Shown piece by piece: positions 35,829 through 43,633 of a stretch of DNA of 64,000 bases (positions within the stretch are counted from its first letter, which is position 1; the number at the start of each line of letters is the position of its first letter). A program made the translations under genes and the position numbers. Source of the stretch: Paracoccus aurantiacus. Lineage in GTDB: Bacteria; Pseudomonadota; Alphaproteobacteria; Rhodobacterales; Rhodobacteraceae. The notes under the pieces are model-generated. The model saw only the letters and a program-made list of their open reading frames with translations, made no database searches and had not been told where the DNA came from. Location: positions 1 to 64,000 of the forward strand of contig NZ_VOPL01000007.1 in NCBI RefSeq assembly GCF_007993065.1, read 5' to 3'.

Positions 35829-35852
35829 CCGGCAGGGAGGCGGAAGGTGGCG
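35829..35852 (-). promoter_or_regulatory. 24-bp leader repeat shared with integrase gene (copy 1)
   Basis: Identical to 38201-38224. It lies 71 bp before the AlpA-like ATG, as the other copy lies 76 bp before the integrase ATG. Similarity continues towards both ribosome-binding sites (CCTCC-TCTTGCATC on the plus strand). Probably a shared promoter, operator or protein-binding site. Confidence 0.55.
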
Positions 35853-35974
35853 TAACCTCCCGGAGGTTATGCCACCCCATGTTTTGCTGGGTTTGGCGAT
35901 GCGCATGCATTGCGAGACAGGCTGTCAAGAGGCAAAATCCGGCGACCGGCAGAACCGGTTCTGCCGGTCGCCGG
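35847..35974. promoter_or_regulatory. two long palindromes in the divergent control region
   Basis: Palindrome 1 has 14-bp arms at 35847-35860 and 35862-35875 with one mismatch. Palindrome 2, 35939-35974, is perfect over 36 bp (18-bp arms, no loop; centre CC/GG at 35955-35958). They lie between the divergent AlpA-like gene and the gene at 36230. No terminator-like T run follows. Probably operators of the early switch. The rest of 35759-36229 shows no other recognisable feature. Confidence 0.55.
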
Positions 35975-36229
35975 TGTCAGATTCAGCCTTTGTTGGGGCT
36001 GGAACATGTCAAGAACAAAGAGTCGGTTGTCCCCAGTGAAATCGTCTGGACAAGTCTCGTTCTGGTGGTGAAGAAGTCGGCCAATCACGCCGGATGCGGT
36101 CGAGCGACGCGAGCCTTTGCAAGGCCCGTGATCGGGAAAGCTGTGTCTGCGCGCGAGAGGATTGAGGCAAGGCGCTTTGGGATCGGAAGAAGGGCAGCCC
36201 AGCGCCTACGAGCAGGGAGACGAAAGAAG

Positions 36230-36826
36230 ATGGGATTGCCGCAACGCACGTTTTTCACGGTTCAGGAAGTTGCGATCAGATGGGATTGCAGCCTCGACGA
36301 TCTGGCGGGTTGGGCCATCAACGGAAAGCCCGAGGTCGTCATGGCGATCGAGCCGATCCAGCAGAACGGGACGATTCTGTCAGGGCTGGTCGTGGTGCCC
36401 GTGGTCGATATCCTCAGCATGTTCCGGCGCTGGGCCAGCGGGCCGCAACGCCGCGTGATCCGGCGGGTTCGACCAATTGGCCAGAAGGACTGGGTGATGA
36501 TCGCGGATCCCGAAAATCACATCACCGTCGAACCCTCCGACCTGCTGATCCTCGCGAGTGAGGTTTACGAGTTCGAGATTGCCCACGGTCTCGCCAAGCG
36601 TGCGGCAGATCCGGGCGGTGCGCCATCCCGCTATGACTGGGAAGGTCTTTATATCTCGCAGATGGTCCGTCTGCACGAGGATGGCCTGCCTGCAACGCAG
36701 GGTGAATGGGTTGCGGAAGTTCAGGACTGGTTCGCAAAGACCTCTCCGGGTCGCGAGATACCTGATGAGAGTACGATCCGAAGGCGACTGACCCCGATCT
36801 GGCGGGCGCTGCGGGAAACCCCATAG
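36230..36826 (+). CDS. putative phage DNA-binding regulator, unknown family
   Basis: 198 aa from ATG 36230, preceded by AGGGAG. An N-terminal helix-turn-helix-like stretch (FTVQEVAIRWDCSLDDLAGWA) and a C-terminal motif PDESTIRRRLTPIWRAL flank a beta-rich core. The C-terminal pattern occurs in many uncharacterised proteobacterial proteins (from memory). It is divergent from the early operon and convergent with integrase. As no CI-type repressor is seen elsewhere in the prophage, it is a candidate for the repressor role. Confidence 0.55.
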   Translation: MGLPQRTFFTVQEVAIRWDCSLDDLAGWAINGKPEVVMAIEPIQQNGTILSGLVVVPVVDILSMFRRWASGPQRRVIRRVRPIGQKDWVMIADPENHITVEPSDLLILASEVYEFEIAHGLAKRAADPGGAPSRYDWEGLYISQMVRLHEDGLPATQGEWVAEVQDWFAKTSPGREIPDESTIRRRLTPIWRALRETP

Positions 36827-36853
36827 CGCCCGTTGCGAGAGGCCGACGTTTGG

Positions 36854-38125
36854 TCAGGCGCTTTTGCGCGCCTGATCATCTTGCGCCCCGGCATCATGCA
36901 CCAGCACCGGCTTTGCCCGGAAGGCGCTGGCCACGGCATCGACCCCGGCGCGCAGCGGCGAGTCCATCAGATGGGCATAGCGCGCAGTGGTCTGCGTCTG
37001 GCTGTGACCCAAGAGCTTTCCGATCATTTCCAGTGACGCACCGCCACTGACCAGTAGCGAGGCGAAGGTGTGGCGCAAGTCGTGAATGCGGACATCGGGA
37101 ATGTTCACCTGCTTCTGGATCTGATGCCAGAAGCGGCGGATTTCCTTCACAGGCTGGCCGGGCACATCGCCCGGAAACAGGAATACGCAGCCGCGCGGCA
37201 CCAGCAGTTGGCGCTGAAGGACGATGGCAGCCGCTTCGTCCGAGATCGGCAGCCGATGGATCTTCCGCTGCTTGGTCATGCTGGCAGGCTTCGACCAGCT
37301 GAGATGTTCGAGATTGAAATGCTCGAACCGCGCCTGCCGGACCTCGCCCACTCGCGCCCCCGTCAGCATGCAGAGCCGGATGATATCTGCAGCCCGCCGG
37401 TCTTCGGCCGCGTCCAGCGCTCTTGCCAGTTTCCGGATCTCTTCCTGCGACAGAAACCGTTCGCGCGGGTTCTCGATCCTACGACGAAACCCCGAGGCCG
37501 GATTGTCTTCGCGCCAGCCCCAGCTTTGCGCATAGGTGAACATCTTGCGCAGCACCTCGCCGACCCGGTTTGCGCGCACCGGCGTCGGTTTCGATCCCTG
37601 CAGTTTCCGTGCCCGGTTGTTCGGCTTTGCCTTATGGGGACGACACCGGCCCTCGGCGATCCGGTTCAGCAGCTTTTCGACATCATAGGGCGTGATTTCC
37701 GTGACGAGCCTGTTGTTCCAGTCCGGCCCGACCAGCTTGGTCAGCATGGAGCGCTGATCGGACGCATTGGTCTTCGCCAGATTGGGCAGATGCACCTCGG
37801 TATAGCGGTCAACCAGATCCCTGAACCGGGGTGCATCCCGCCCGTCTTCCTTCGCGCCCAGCGGATCGCCCCCGGCATCGATGTCACGACGCAGCTCCTT
37901 CGCCCGTTCCCGCGCCGCTGCCGTCGACCATTCCGGCCAGCGCCCAAGCGTCATCCGCCGCTGCCGCCCGGCATGGCGGTAGTCCAGCGTGAAGGCCCGG
38001 TTGCCGGAGCGATAGATGCAGATGGCAAATCCCCGCACCTCACTATCAAAGATCTGATAGTCCCGACCCGGTTCCGGCGCCGCCTCCCGTACCGATTTCT
38101 CGTTCAGTCTCAATCGCTTCACCAT
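36854..38125 (-). CDS. tyrosine-type site-specific integrase
   Basis: 423 aa from ATG 38125, with AGGAGG eight bases upstream. The N-terminal DUF4102-type arm-binding domain (EVRGFAICIYRSGNRAFTLD) is followed by a SAM-like core-binding domain and the catalytic domain. Catalytic residues: Arg in LTGARVGEVRQ, His-x-x-Arg in IHDLRHTFASLL, His in LLGHSQTQTTARYAHL and the Tyr in that same motif. Such integrases typically use tRNA 3' ends. It is convergent with the 198-aa regulator. The tRNA att copies lie 9 and 37 kb away, so this enzyme may not be the one that set the island borders. Confidence 0.92.
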   Translation of the reverse strand: MVKRLRLNEKSVREAAPEPGRDYQIFDSEVRGFAICIYRSGNRAFTLDYRHAGRQRRMTLGRWPEWSTAAARERAKELRRDIDAGGDPLGAKEDGRDAPRFRDLVDRYTEVHLPNLAKTNASDQRSMLTKLVGPDWNNRLVTEITPYDVEKLLNRIAEGRCRPHKAKPNNRARKLQGSKPTPVRANRVGEVLRKMFTYAQSWGWREDNPASGFRRRIENPRERFLSQEEIRKLARALDAAEDRRAADIIRLCMLTGARVGEVRQARFEHFNLEHLSWSKPASMTKQRKIHRLPISDEAAAIVLQRQLLVPRGCVFLFPGDVPGQPVKEIRRFWHQIQKQVNIPDVRIHDLRHTFASLLVSGGASLEMIGKLLGHSQTQTTARYAHLMDSPLRAGVDAVASAFRAKPVLVHDAGAQDDQARKSA

Positions 38126-38200
38126 GCCCAGCGCCTCCTTCTTGCATCCCACATGAGGCTCAGCCTCGCGCGCATGGCAAGTCATACATCACCAGACAGA

Positions 38201-38224
38201 CCGGCAGGGAGGCGGAAGGTGGCG
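38201..38224 (-). promoter_or_regulatory. 24-bp leader repeat shared with AlpA-like gene (copy 2)
   Basis: Perfect copy of 35829-35852, located 76 bp upstream of the integrase start in the same orientation to the gene. Confidence 0.55.
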
Positions 38225-38310
38225 GATCCTCGGGCGAAACGTGCCGGTATCTTAATTGCGACTGGCGCTAGGAAAGCAGCTTCTTTGATAAGATTCTGTT
38301 CTAAAAAAGA

Positions 38311-38934
38311 TCAAATGTTATCTTCAAGTGCGCTGAATATGCTCGTGTCAGCCTCATCTGCCCAAATCGATGCTTGGGCGAACGTTCCGAACAGCACTGA
38401 CAGCATTAGCTTTCCTGTTTCTATGGCATCGGCGTTTGTTTCGATTCTACGCTCCTGGCAAGCCTCGACGATGTCGGTCATACGCGCCAGTAAATCGCCA
38501 TAATGTGAGCTCAATCGCTGGCGTAGCGCCTCATTGCATTGGGCTTCCGCCCAACCAAGAACCGCCATGCGCCGCAAGTCGATGGGGCCGCGATCGGAAA
38601 CCGAGTCGATTGCTTTCTTGACGCGTTTTAGGAAGTCGCCGGGTGATTGCACAGGATTGCGAAGCAGCGGTGCAATTTCCTCTCGCAGTTCCATCATCGA
38701 TGCATCGGCGGCAGCCAGTATGAGCTCATCCTTGCCTTTGAAATAGCCGTAGACGGCCCCTGCCGAAAGGCCGGATGCGCGGATGATGTCATCCATGCTG
38801 GTTGCGTGGAAACCATTCTCCTGAAAGCCAAGCCTTGCGGATTGCAGCACATGTCTTCGGCGCGCAGCCCGGCGCTCTTGCGGACTACTTCGGATAAATG
38901 CCATTTGCCGTGCTGGCAATGACGAGCATGGCAT
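38311..38934 (-). CDS. TetR-family transcriptional regulator
   Basis: 207 aa from ATG 38934, preceded by AGGAGA. The N-terminal TetR helix-turn-helix is complete (ENGFHATSMDDIIRASGLSAGAVYGYFKGKDEL). The C-terminal ligand domain is helical, LMLSVLFGTFAQASIW at the end. It is the first gene beyond integrase, on the same strand as the downstream histidine kinase pair and near an RND operon, so it may repress that pump. GC is lower than in the prophage. Confidence 0.88.
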   Translation of the reverse strand: MPCSSLPARQMAFIRSSPQERRAARRRHVLQSARLGFQENGFHATSMDDIIRASGLSAGAVYGYFKGKDELILAAADASMMELREEIAPLLRNPVQSPGDFLKRVKKAIDSVSDRGPIDLRRMAVLGWAEAQCNEALRQRLSSHYGDLLARMTDIVEACQERRIETNADAIETGKLMLSVLFGTFAQASIWADEADTSIFSALEDNI

Positions 38935-39001
38935 GCTTCTCCTTTGCTCTGAAGGCGGATATCTTGCCGCGCGCAATATGGCTCGCAAGTTTTGGTAAGC
39001 T

Positions 39002-40228
39002 CTAGGCGTCCCGCGGGATGTGTAGTGCTATGACAAGACCGGCGCCATTTCGATTTTGGCCGGTGATGGTGCCCCCATGCAATTCGATGCCACGTGAGGC
39101 AATCGCGAGGCCAAGACCAGCGCCTTTTGCACGCATGGTGTCGCCGATGCGCACGAACGGTTCGAACAGGTTGGCAAGTTCTTCTTCCGGCACGCCTGGC
39201 CCCGTATCGGCGATTTTGACGCTGATTTGGTTCGGCTCGGCGCGCGCATTGATGCTCACCTGTCCCTTGTCCGGCGAATATGTCAGCGCATTGCGGATCA
39301 CGTTTTCAAAGCTGCGGTGCAACATCTCAGCATTGCCGGTCAGGGGCAGATGGTTCGGTCCCTCATAACGGACGCTTATCTGGCGCCGTTCGCCTTCGAA
39401 ATTAGCGTCGTCAATGATCGGTTCAAGCAGATCCACAATGTCCAGAGGCTCTCGGGTCAGAACGGGTTCGTCCTGTTCCAGCCGGGCAAGCGTCAGGATT
39501 TCGTCAACAAGGTGATCAAGCCTGCCGATGTCCGTACCCATCTGGCGCAGCATGGTCTGGTACCTTTGCGGTTGCTTTTCCAGAAGGGCTATTGCTGCCT
39601 GCAGTCGCGCGAGCGGAGAACGGATCTCGTGAGAGATATCGTGGAACAACCGCTGACGACCTTCCGACAAAGATTGCAACTGCGAAGCTGCGTGGTCGAA
39701 CGCATTAGCAAGGTCGGTCATATAGGGATCGCGTGGCCGCAGAACCGGTGTGATACGGGTCTTCAACCGACCATCCGCGAGATCTCGCAGCCCTTGACTT
39801 AAGATTGAAAATTCTCGGGTCATCCGTCGTGACACAAGATAGGCGGCAATGGCACTGATGAGCGCGCCGAACGACAGCGGCAATGTCAGCGTCCGAATCT
39901 CATCCATAATGGTTGATGGCGCCTCTGGTCCTGTGAGTGTCAAGCAATGGCCTGCGCTATCTGCAATGCTGAGTTCCGCATTACAGTCGGCATCCGCTGT
40001 AGCTACAAATGGAACAAAAACGGAAGCCATCGACTGCCATTCGACAAGCGCCTGGTCCGCACCATATTCTTGGGTCAGGCGGGCAAGCGCTGCCAGTGCC
40101 AGTTCCTGCGTTACATCGTTTCGGACAAGTGGTGGCGTTTGCCAGTTGGCGAGGTGAATAAACAGCGCAAACGACACCAGTGTCAGAAAGATCGTGCCCC
40201 AAATCAGAAGAAATATGCGCAGCAGCAT
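39002..40228 (-). CDS. sensor histidine kinase, CpxA-like
   Basis: 408 aa from ATG 40228 (MLLRIFLLIWGTIFL). Two transmembrane helices (about 4-26 and 130-152) flank a periplasmic sensor of about 100 residues. Then come HAMP, the H-box FHDISHEIRSPLARLQ, N-box NVIRNALTYSPD, G1 DTGPGVPEEEL and G2 GAGLGLAIASRGIELHGG. It follows the response regulator gene with a 4-bp gap. Together they should sense envelope stress, which fits control of the divergent efflux operon. Confidence 0.88.
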   Translation of the reverse strand: MLLRIFLLIWGTIFLTLVSFALFIHLANWQTPPLVRNDVTQELALAALARLTQEYGADQALVEWQSMASVFVPFVATADADCNAELSIADSAGHCLTLTGPEAPSTIMDEIRTLTLPLSFGALISAIAAYLVSRRMTREFSILSQGLRDLADGRLKTRITPVLRPRDPYMTDLANAFDHAASQLQSLSEGRQRLFHDISHEIRSPLARLQAAIALLEKQPQRYQTMLRQMGTDIGRLDHLVDEILTLARLEQDEPVLTREPLDIVDLLEPIIDDANFEGERRQISVRYEGPNHLPLTGNAEMLHRSFENVIRNALTYSPDKGQVSINARAEPNQISVKIADTGPGVPEEELANLFEPFVRIGDTMRAKGAGLGLAIASRGIELHGGTITGQNRNGAGLVIALHIPRDA

Positions 40229-40232
40229 TGCC

Positions 40233-40919
40233 CTATTCCAACACGAACTGATAGCCGACGCCCCGCACGCTGATAATGGGCGAACGGCCGTCGTCAAACG
40301 TGCCGATCTTTTGGCGGATGGCAGAAACATGGACGTCCAGAGAACGATCGTAGGGTGCAAGCGGTCGGTCAAGAGCCTGAAGTGACAGATCCTGACGCGA
40401 TACGGGTCTGCCCATCCGACCGACGAGCACTTCCAGGATACTGAATTCGATTCCGGTTAGTAACAGCCGCTGACCATTCCAACTGGCCAGCCGACGCTGC
40501 TGGTCTATCGTCAGGGGGCCCTCAGCCACCATGCCTTGCGGGCCAGCGGCAGTATTTGTCCGGCGCAGGATGGCGCGGATGCGCGCGGCCAGTTCGCCGG
40601 GCGAGCAGGGTTTTGCAAGATAATCGTCAGCGCCCAGATCAAGTCCAGCGATACGGTCGATTTCGTCGCCGCGCGCCGTCAGCATCAGCACCGGAATATT
40701 GCTTTCCCGACGGATGCGGCGCAGAACCTCCAGCCCGTTCAGGCGCGGCATCATGATATCTAGGACGACGATTTCAGCGCGAGCATCCACAATTGCGCCC
40801 AAGGCGCGCTCACCATCATGGGCGGTCGCGACGGTAAAGCCCACTTGCTGCAGATAGTCGTTCAGCAGCGCGACCAGTTCCACGTCATCGTCGATCAGCA
40901 GCACCGATGGCATCGGCAT
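40233..40919 (-). CDS. OmpR-family response regulator, CpxR-like
   Basis: 228 aa. Receiver domain: acidic pocket LLIDDDVELV, phosphoacceptor Asp in IVVLDIMMPRLNG, Thr in VLMLTARGDE and Lys in LAKPCSPGEL. The C-terminal winged helix has RPVSRQDLSLQALDRPLAPYDRSLDVHVSAIR, close to CpxR/RstA proteins (quoted span residues about 170-200 in the central part). A second ATG six bases downstream is an equal start. Divergent from the efflux operon across 136 bp that hold a TTAACA direct repeat. Confidence 0.88.
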   Translation of the reverse strand: MPMPSVLLIDDDVELVALLNDYLQQVGFTVATAHDGERALGAIVDARAEIVVLDIMMPRLNGLEVLRRIRRESNIPVLMLTARGDEIDRIAGLDLGADDYLAKPCSPGELAARIRAILRRTNTAAGPQGMVAEGPLTIDQQRRLASWNGQRLLLTGIEFSILEVLVGRMGRPVSRQDLSLQALDRPLAPYDRSLDVHVSAIRQKIGTFDDGRSPIISVRGVGYQFVLE

Positions 40920-40995
40920 TATCCCCTGTCATTCTGGCCGGGATCCTATCGCAGAGAATGCCTATTGCGAGAAGTTTTACCTTTCTTGACGGAAT

Positions 40996-41012
40996 CTTAA
41001 CACAACTTAACA
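40996..41012. promoter_or_regulatory. putative response-regulator operator: CTTAACA-N3-CTTAACA
   Basis: Two identical 7-mers start 10 bp apart (40996 and 41006), one helical turn, as bound by OmpR-family dimers. The site lies between the divergent response-regulator and efflux genes and could control both. Confidence 0.45.
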
Positions 41013-41055
41013 TGCAGCTCTCTCATATAGGTTCCAGCAAGCTTCGGAGTCGCCG

Positions 41056-42441
41056 ATGAGATTTCAATATGCCTTTGTCGCGGCGCTATCTGTCGCGGGT
41101 TGTGATGTTCCGACGGTCGAACCGCGTCCCCAGCAGGCGGTTGCAGCGCAATTTACCAGCGCGGTGCCGCGCAGCGGGCCGGCGCTGGATATGAACTGGA
41201 TGACAAAATTCGGCGATGCCAGCCTGACCCAGCTTCTGCGGCTGGCCGCCCAGTCCAGCCCTGATTTGCGCACCGCCGCCGCCAATGTCCTGTCCGCGCG
41301 CGCGCAGGCGGGACAGACTGCGGCCGATCTTTACCCATCCGTGACGGGGCAGGCGAGCGGCACGCGCAGCGGCGGTGACGACCAAGCGACCGGCAATAGC
41401 CATAGCGGGCTGGTCGATGCCAGTTGGGAAGTGGACATGTTCGGCAAGCTGAGCAACAGCACCCGCGCCGACCGGCTGCGCGCCCGGGCCGAAGAATATG
41501 ATTTCGCCGGCGCCTATGTTACGCTGGCCGCCGAAGTGGGCGACGCCTATATCGAGTACCGCGCCTGCCGCGCATCCGAAGCCGTTTACCGCGACGCCGT
41601 CGCATCGCAAAAGCAGACCCTGAGTTCGACGCAAGAGCTTGCCGGCTCGGGGCTGAGCGCGGATTCCGAACTGGCGCTTGCCCGTGCGAACGTTTCGAGC
41701 GCCGAGATTTCGCTGGCCGATCAGGCCGCCGATTGCGAGGTCGTCGCCCAATCCCTGGCAACGCTGGTGGGCGCGCCGCAAAACCAGGTCCGTTCGATTC
41801 TCGGCACCGGATCGGCGCTACCTATCGTCAAGGGGTTCCGCGTGACCTCGGTGCCGTCGGATATGCTGCGCCAGCGGTCCGATGTCGCCGCGGCAGAGGC
41901 GAATTTCGCGGCTGAACTGCTGGATATGAAGGTGGCGAAGGCCGATCTTTATCCCTCGCTTACGCTGGATGGATCCGTCACGGTCACCGACCCCTCTAGC
42001 TGGAGCTTTGGGCCGGCGCTGGATCTGCCAATCTTCGATGGCGGCCAGCGACGAGAGGCTGTGCGGGGTGCGAATGCCGATGCCATTCTGGCCGCTGAGA
42101 CCTATCGTTCGACCGTTCTGACAGCGGTCGAGGAGGTCGAGAATGCGTTGACGCGCATCAGCGCCGCATCCAGCAACGTCCAGACCGCAGGCGCGATGGT
42201 TGGACAGTATCAGGAATATTTCAACACGGCGGACGAGGAGTGGCGCGTCGGCTGGTCAACCCTGCTGGATCGCGAGGAAGCGCGGCGTCAGGTGCAGACG
42301 GCGCAACTGACCCAGATTTCGCAGCGCGAAACCGTCCTGCGCCAATGGATCGCGCTTTACAAGGCGGTTGGCGGAGGGTGGTCGCGTCCGGCGCCAAAGA
42401 CACAGCCCCAGACACAGACAGCCAGCGCCTCGGAGGGCTGA
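41056..42441 (+). CDS. outer-membrane efflux lipoprotein (NodT/OprM family)
   Basis: 461 aa. The signal peptide ends in lipobox SVAGC (Cys16). Two outer-membrane efflux repeats follow, with typical LLRLAAQSSPDLRTAAANVL, DLYPSVTGQASGTR and later KADLYPSLTLDGSV plus SFGPALDLPIFDGGQRR. It forms the trimeric exit duct of an RND pump. First gene of a three-gene operon; the adaptor starts one base after its stop. Confidence 0.92.
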   Translation: MRFQYAFVAALSVAGCDVPTVEPRPQQAVAAQFTSAVPRSGPALDMNWMTKFGDASLTQLLRLAAQSSPDLRTAAANVLSARAQAGQTAADLYPSVTGQASGTRSGGDDQATGNSHSGLVDASWEVDMFGKLSNSTRADRLRARAEEYDFAGAYVTLAAEVGDAYIEYRACRASEAVYRDAVASQKQTLSSTQELAGSGLSADSELALARANVSSAEISLADQAADCEVVAQSLATLVGAPQNQVRSILGTGSALPIVKGFRVTSVPSDMLRQRSDVAAAEANFAAELLDMKVAKADLYPSLTLDGSVTVTDPSSWSFGPALDLPIFDGGQRREAVRGANADAILAAETYRSTVLTAVEEVENALTRISAASSNVQTAGAMVGQYQEYFNTADEEWRVGWSTLLDREEARRQVQTAQLTQISQRETVLRQWIALYKAVGGGWSRPAPKTQPQTQTASASEG

Positions 42442-42442
42442 G

Positions 42443-43633
42443 ATGAAGAAATTTCTCCTGTTCATTCTGCTGATTGCGGCCGCAGCGGCAGCTTATCTTT
42501 TCTACACCAGATCGCAGGCCGCAGCGCCGGCCGAGGAAGCACAGGCCAGCACCGCCGAACAGTCCTCTGCCCCGTCGGCGCTGACGGTCACGGTCGCCGC
42601 GCCGCAAACCGATATCTGGCCCGAGGAGGTCGAGGCCAGCGGCTGGACTGCTGCCTGGCAAGAGGTGGTGATTTCTTCCGAACTGGGCAATCAGAGGATC
42701 GAGACGCTGACCGCTGATGTCGGGGATACCGTCAAGCAGGGCGACCTGCTGGTCGAACTGTCGCACGCCTCGCTGGAAAACGACATTGCAGAGCTTGAGG
42801 CGTCTGTTGAATCTGCCCAGGCAGAACTGGATCTAGCGACCGCCGATGCCGATCGTGCGCGCCAGCTTGACGGCGCAGGTTCCGGCGCTCTGTCAAAGCA
42901 GGAGGCCGCCGAATATTACGCGACCGAACGCAAATCCAGGGCCGAACTGGCCTCGGCTCAGGCGCAGCTTGCGTCCTCTCAGCTGGACCTGGAACATGCC
43001 CGGATCAACGCGGCCTATGGCGGGGTGATCTCCTCGCGCGAGGCCGTGATGGGCGATGTCGTCAGCGAGGGCGAGGAGCTTTACCGCCTGATCCGCGACA
43101 ACCGCATCGAATGGCAGGCAGAGGTGCCGCTGCGTCAGCTTCTGCCGATCAAGGTCGGCACGCCGGTCAGCATCCCGTCACCCTTGGGCGAGGTGACCGG
43201 AGAGGTCCGCCGGATCGCGCCCGCCGCGTCCGAGGAGAATGGCCGGGTCAAGGTCTATGTTTCGCTGAACGAGCCGGAAGATGGGCCGGATCCCAAGACC
43301 GGCATCATGATCAGCGGGTCGCTGGTCACCGGCGAAAGCGATGCATTGCATGTGCCGTCATCCGCGATCGTGTTGCTGGACGGTTTTTCCTATGTCTTCG
43401 TCCTTGACCCCGAGGATCAGACGAAAGTGCGCCGCGAGCGGGTCGAGACCGGGCGCCGCCGTGATGACCGGATCGAATTGCTGGGCGATTTCGATGCCAA
43501 TGCGCAGGTGGTTCAGGCGGGCGGGTCTTTCCTGTCCGATGGATCGACCGTGACCGTCACCGATGTTGCAGAAGATGCCGCCGAACAGGCCAGTGCCCCG
43601 AACAACGCATCGGGCGAGGAGGCCGGCCAATGA
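42443..43633 (+). CDS. RND efflux periplasmic adaptor (membrane fusion protein)
   Basis: 396 aa from ATG 42443 (KKFLLFILLIAAAAAAYLF anchor). A barrel-sandwich split by a coiled-coil hairpin (LENDIAELEASVESAQAEL, SRAELASAQAQLASSQLD) is followed by NAAYGGVISSREAVMGDVV and a beta-barrel domain (KTGIMISGSLVTGE). It connects the inner-membrane pump and the outer-membrane duct. The stop overlaps the pump ATG (ATGA). Confidence 0.92.
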   Translation: MKKFLLFILLIAAAAAAYLFYTRSQAAAPAEEAQASTAEQSSAPSALTVTVAAPQTDIWPEEVEASGWTAAWQEVVISSELGNQRIETLTADVGDTVKQGDLLVELSHASLENDIAELEASVESAQAELDLATADADRARQLDGAGSGALSKQEAAEYYATERKSRAELASAQAQLASSQLDLEHARINAAYGGVISSREAVMGDVVSEGEELYRLIRDNRIEWQAEVPLRQLLPIKVGTPVSIPSPLGEVTGEVRRIAPAASEENGRVKVYVSLNEPEDGPDPKTGIMISGSLVTGESDALHVPSSAIVLLDGFSYVFVLDPEDQTKVRRERVETGRRRDDRIELLGDFDANAQVVQAGGSFLSDGSTVTVTDVAEDAAEQASAPNNASGEEAGQ

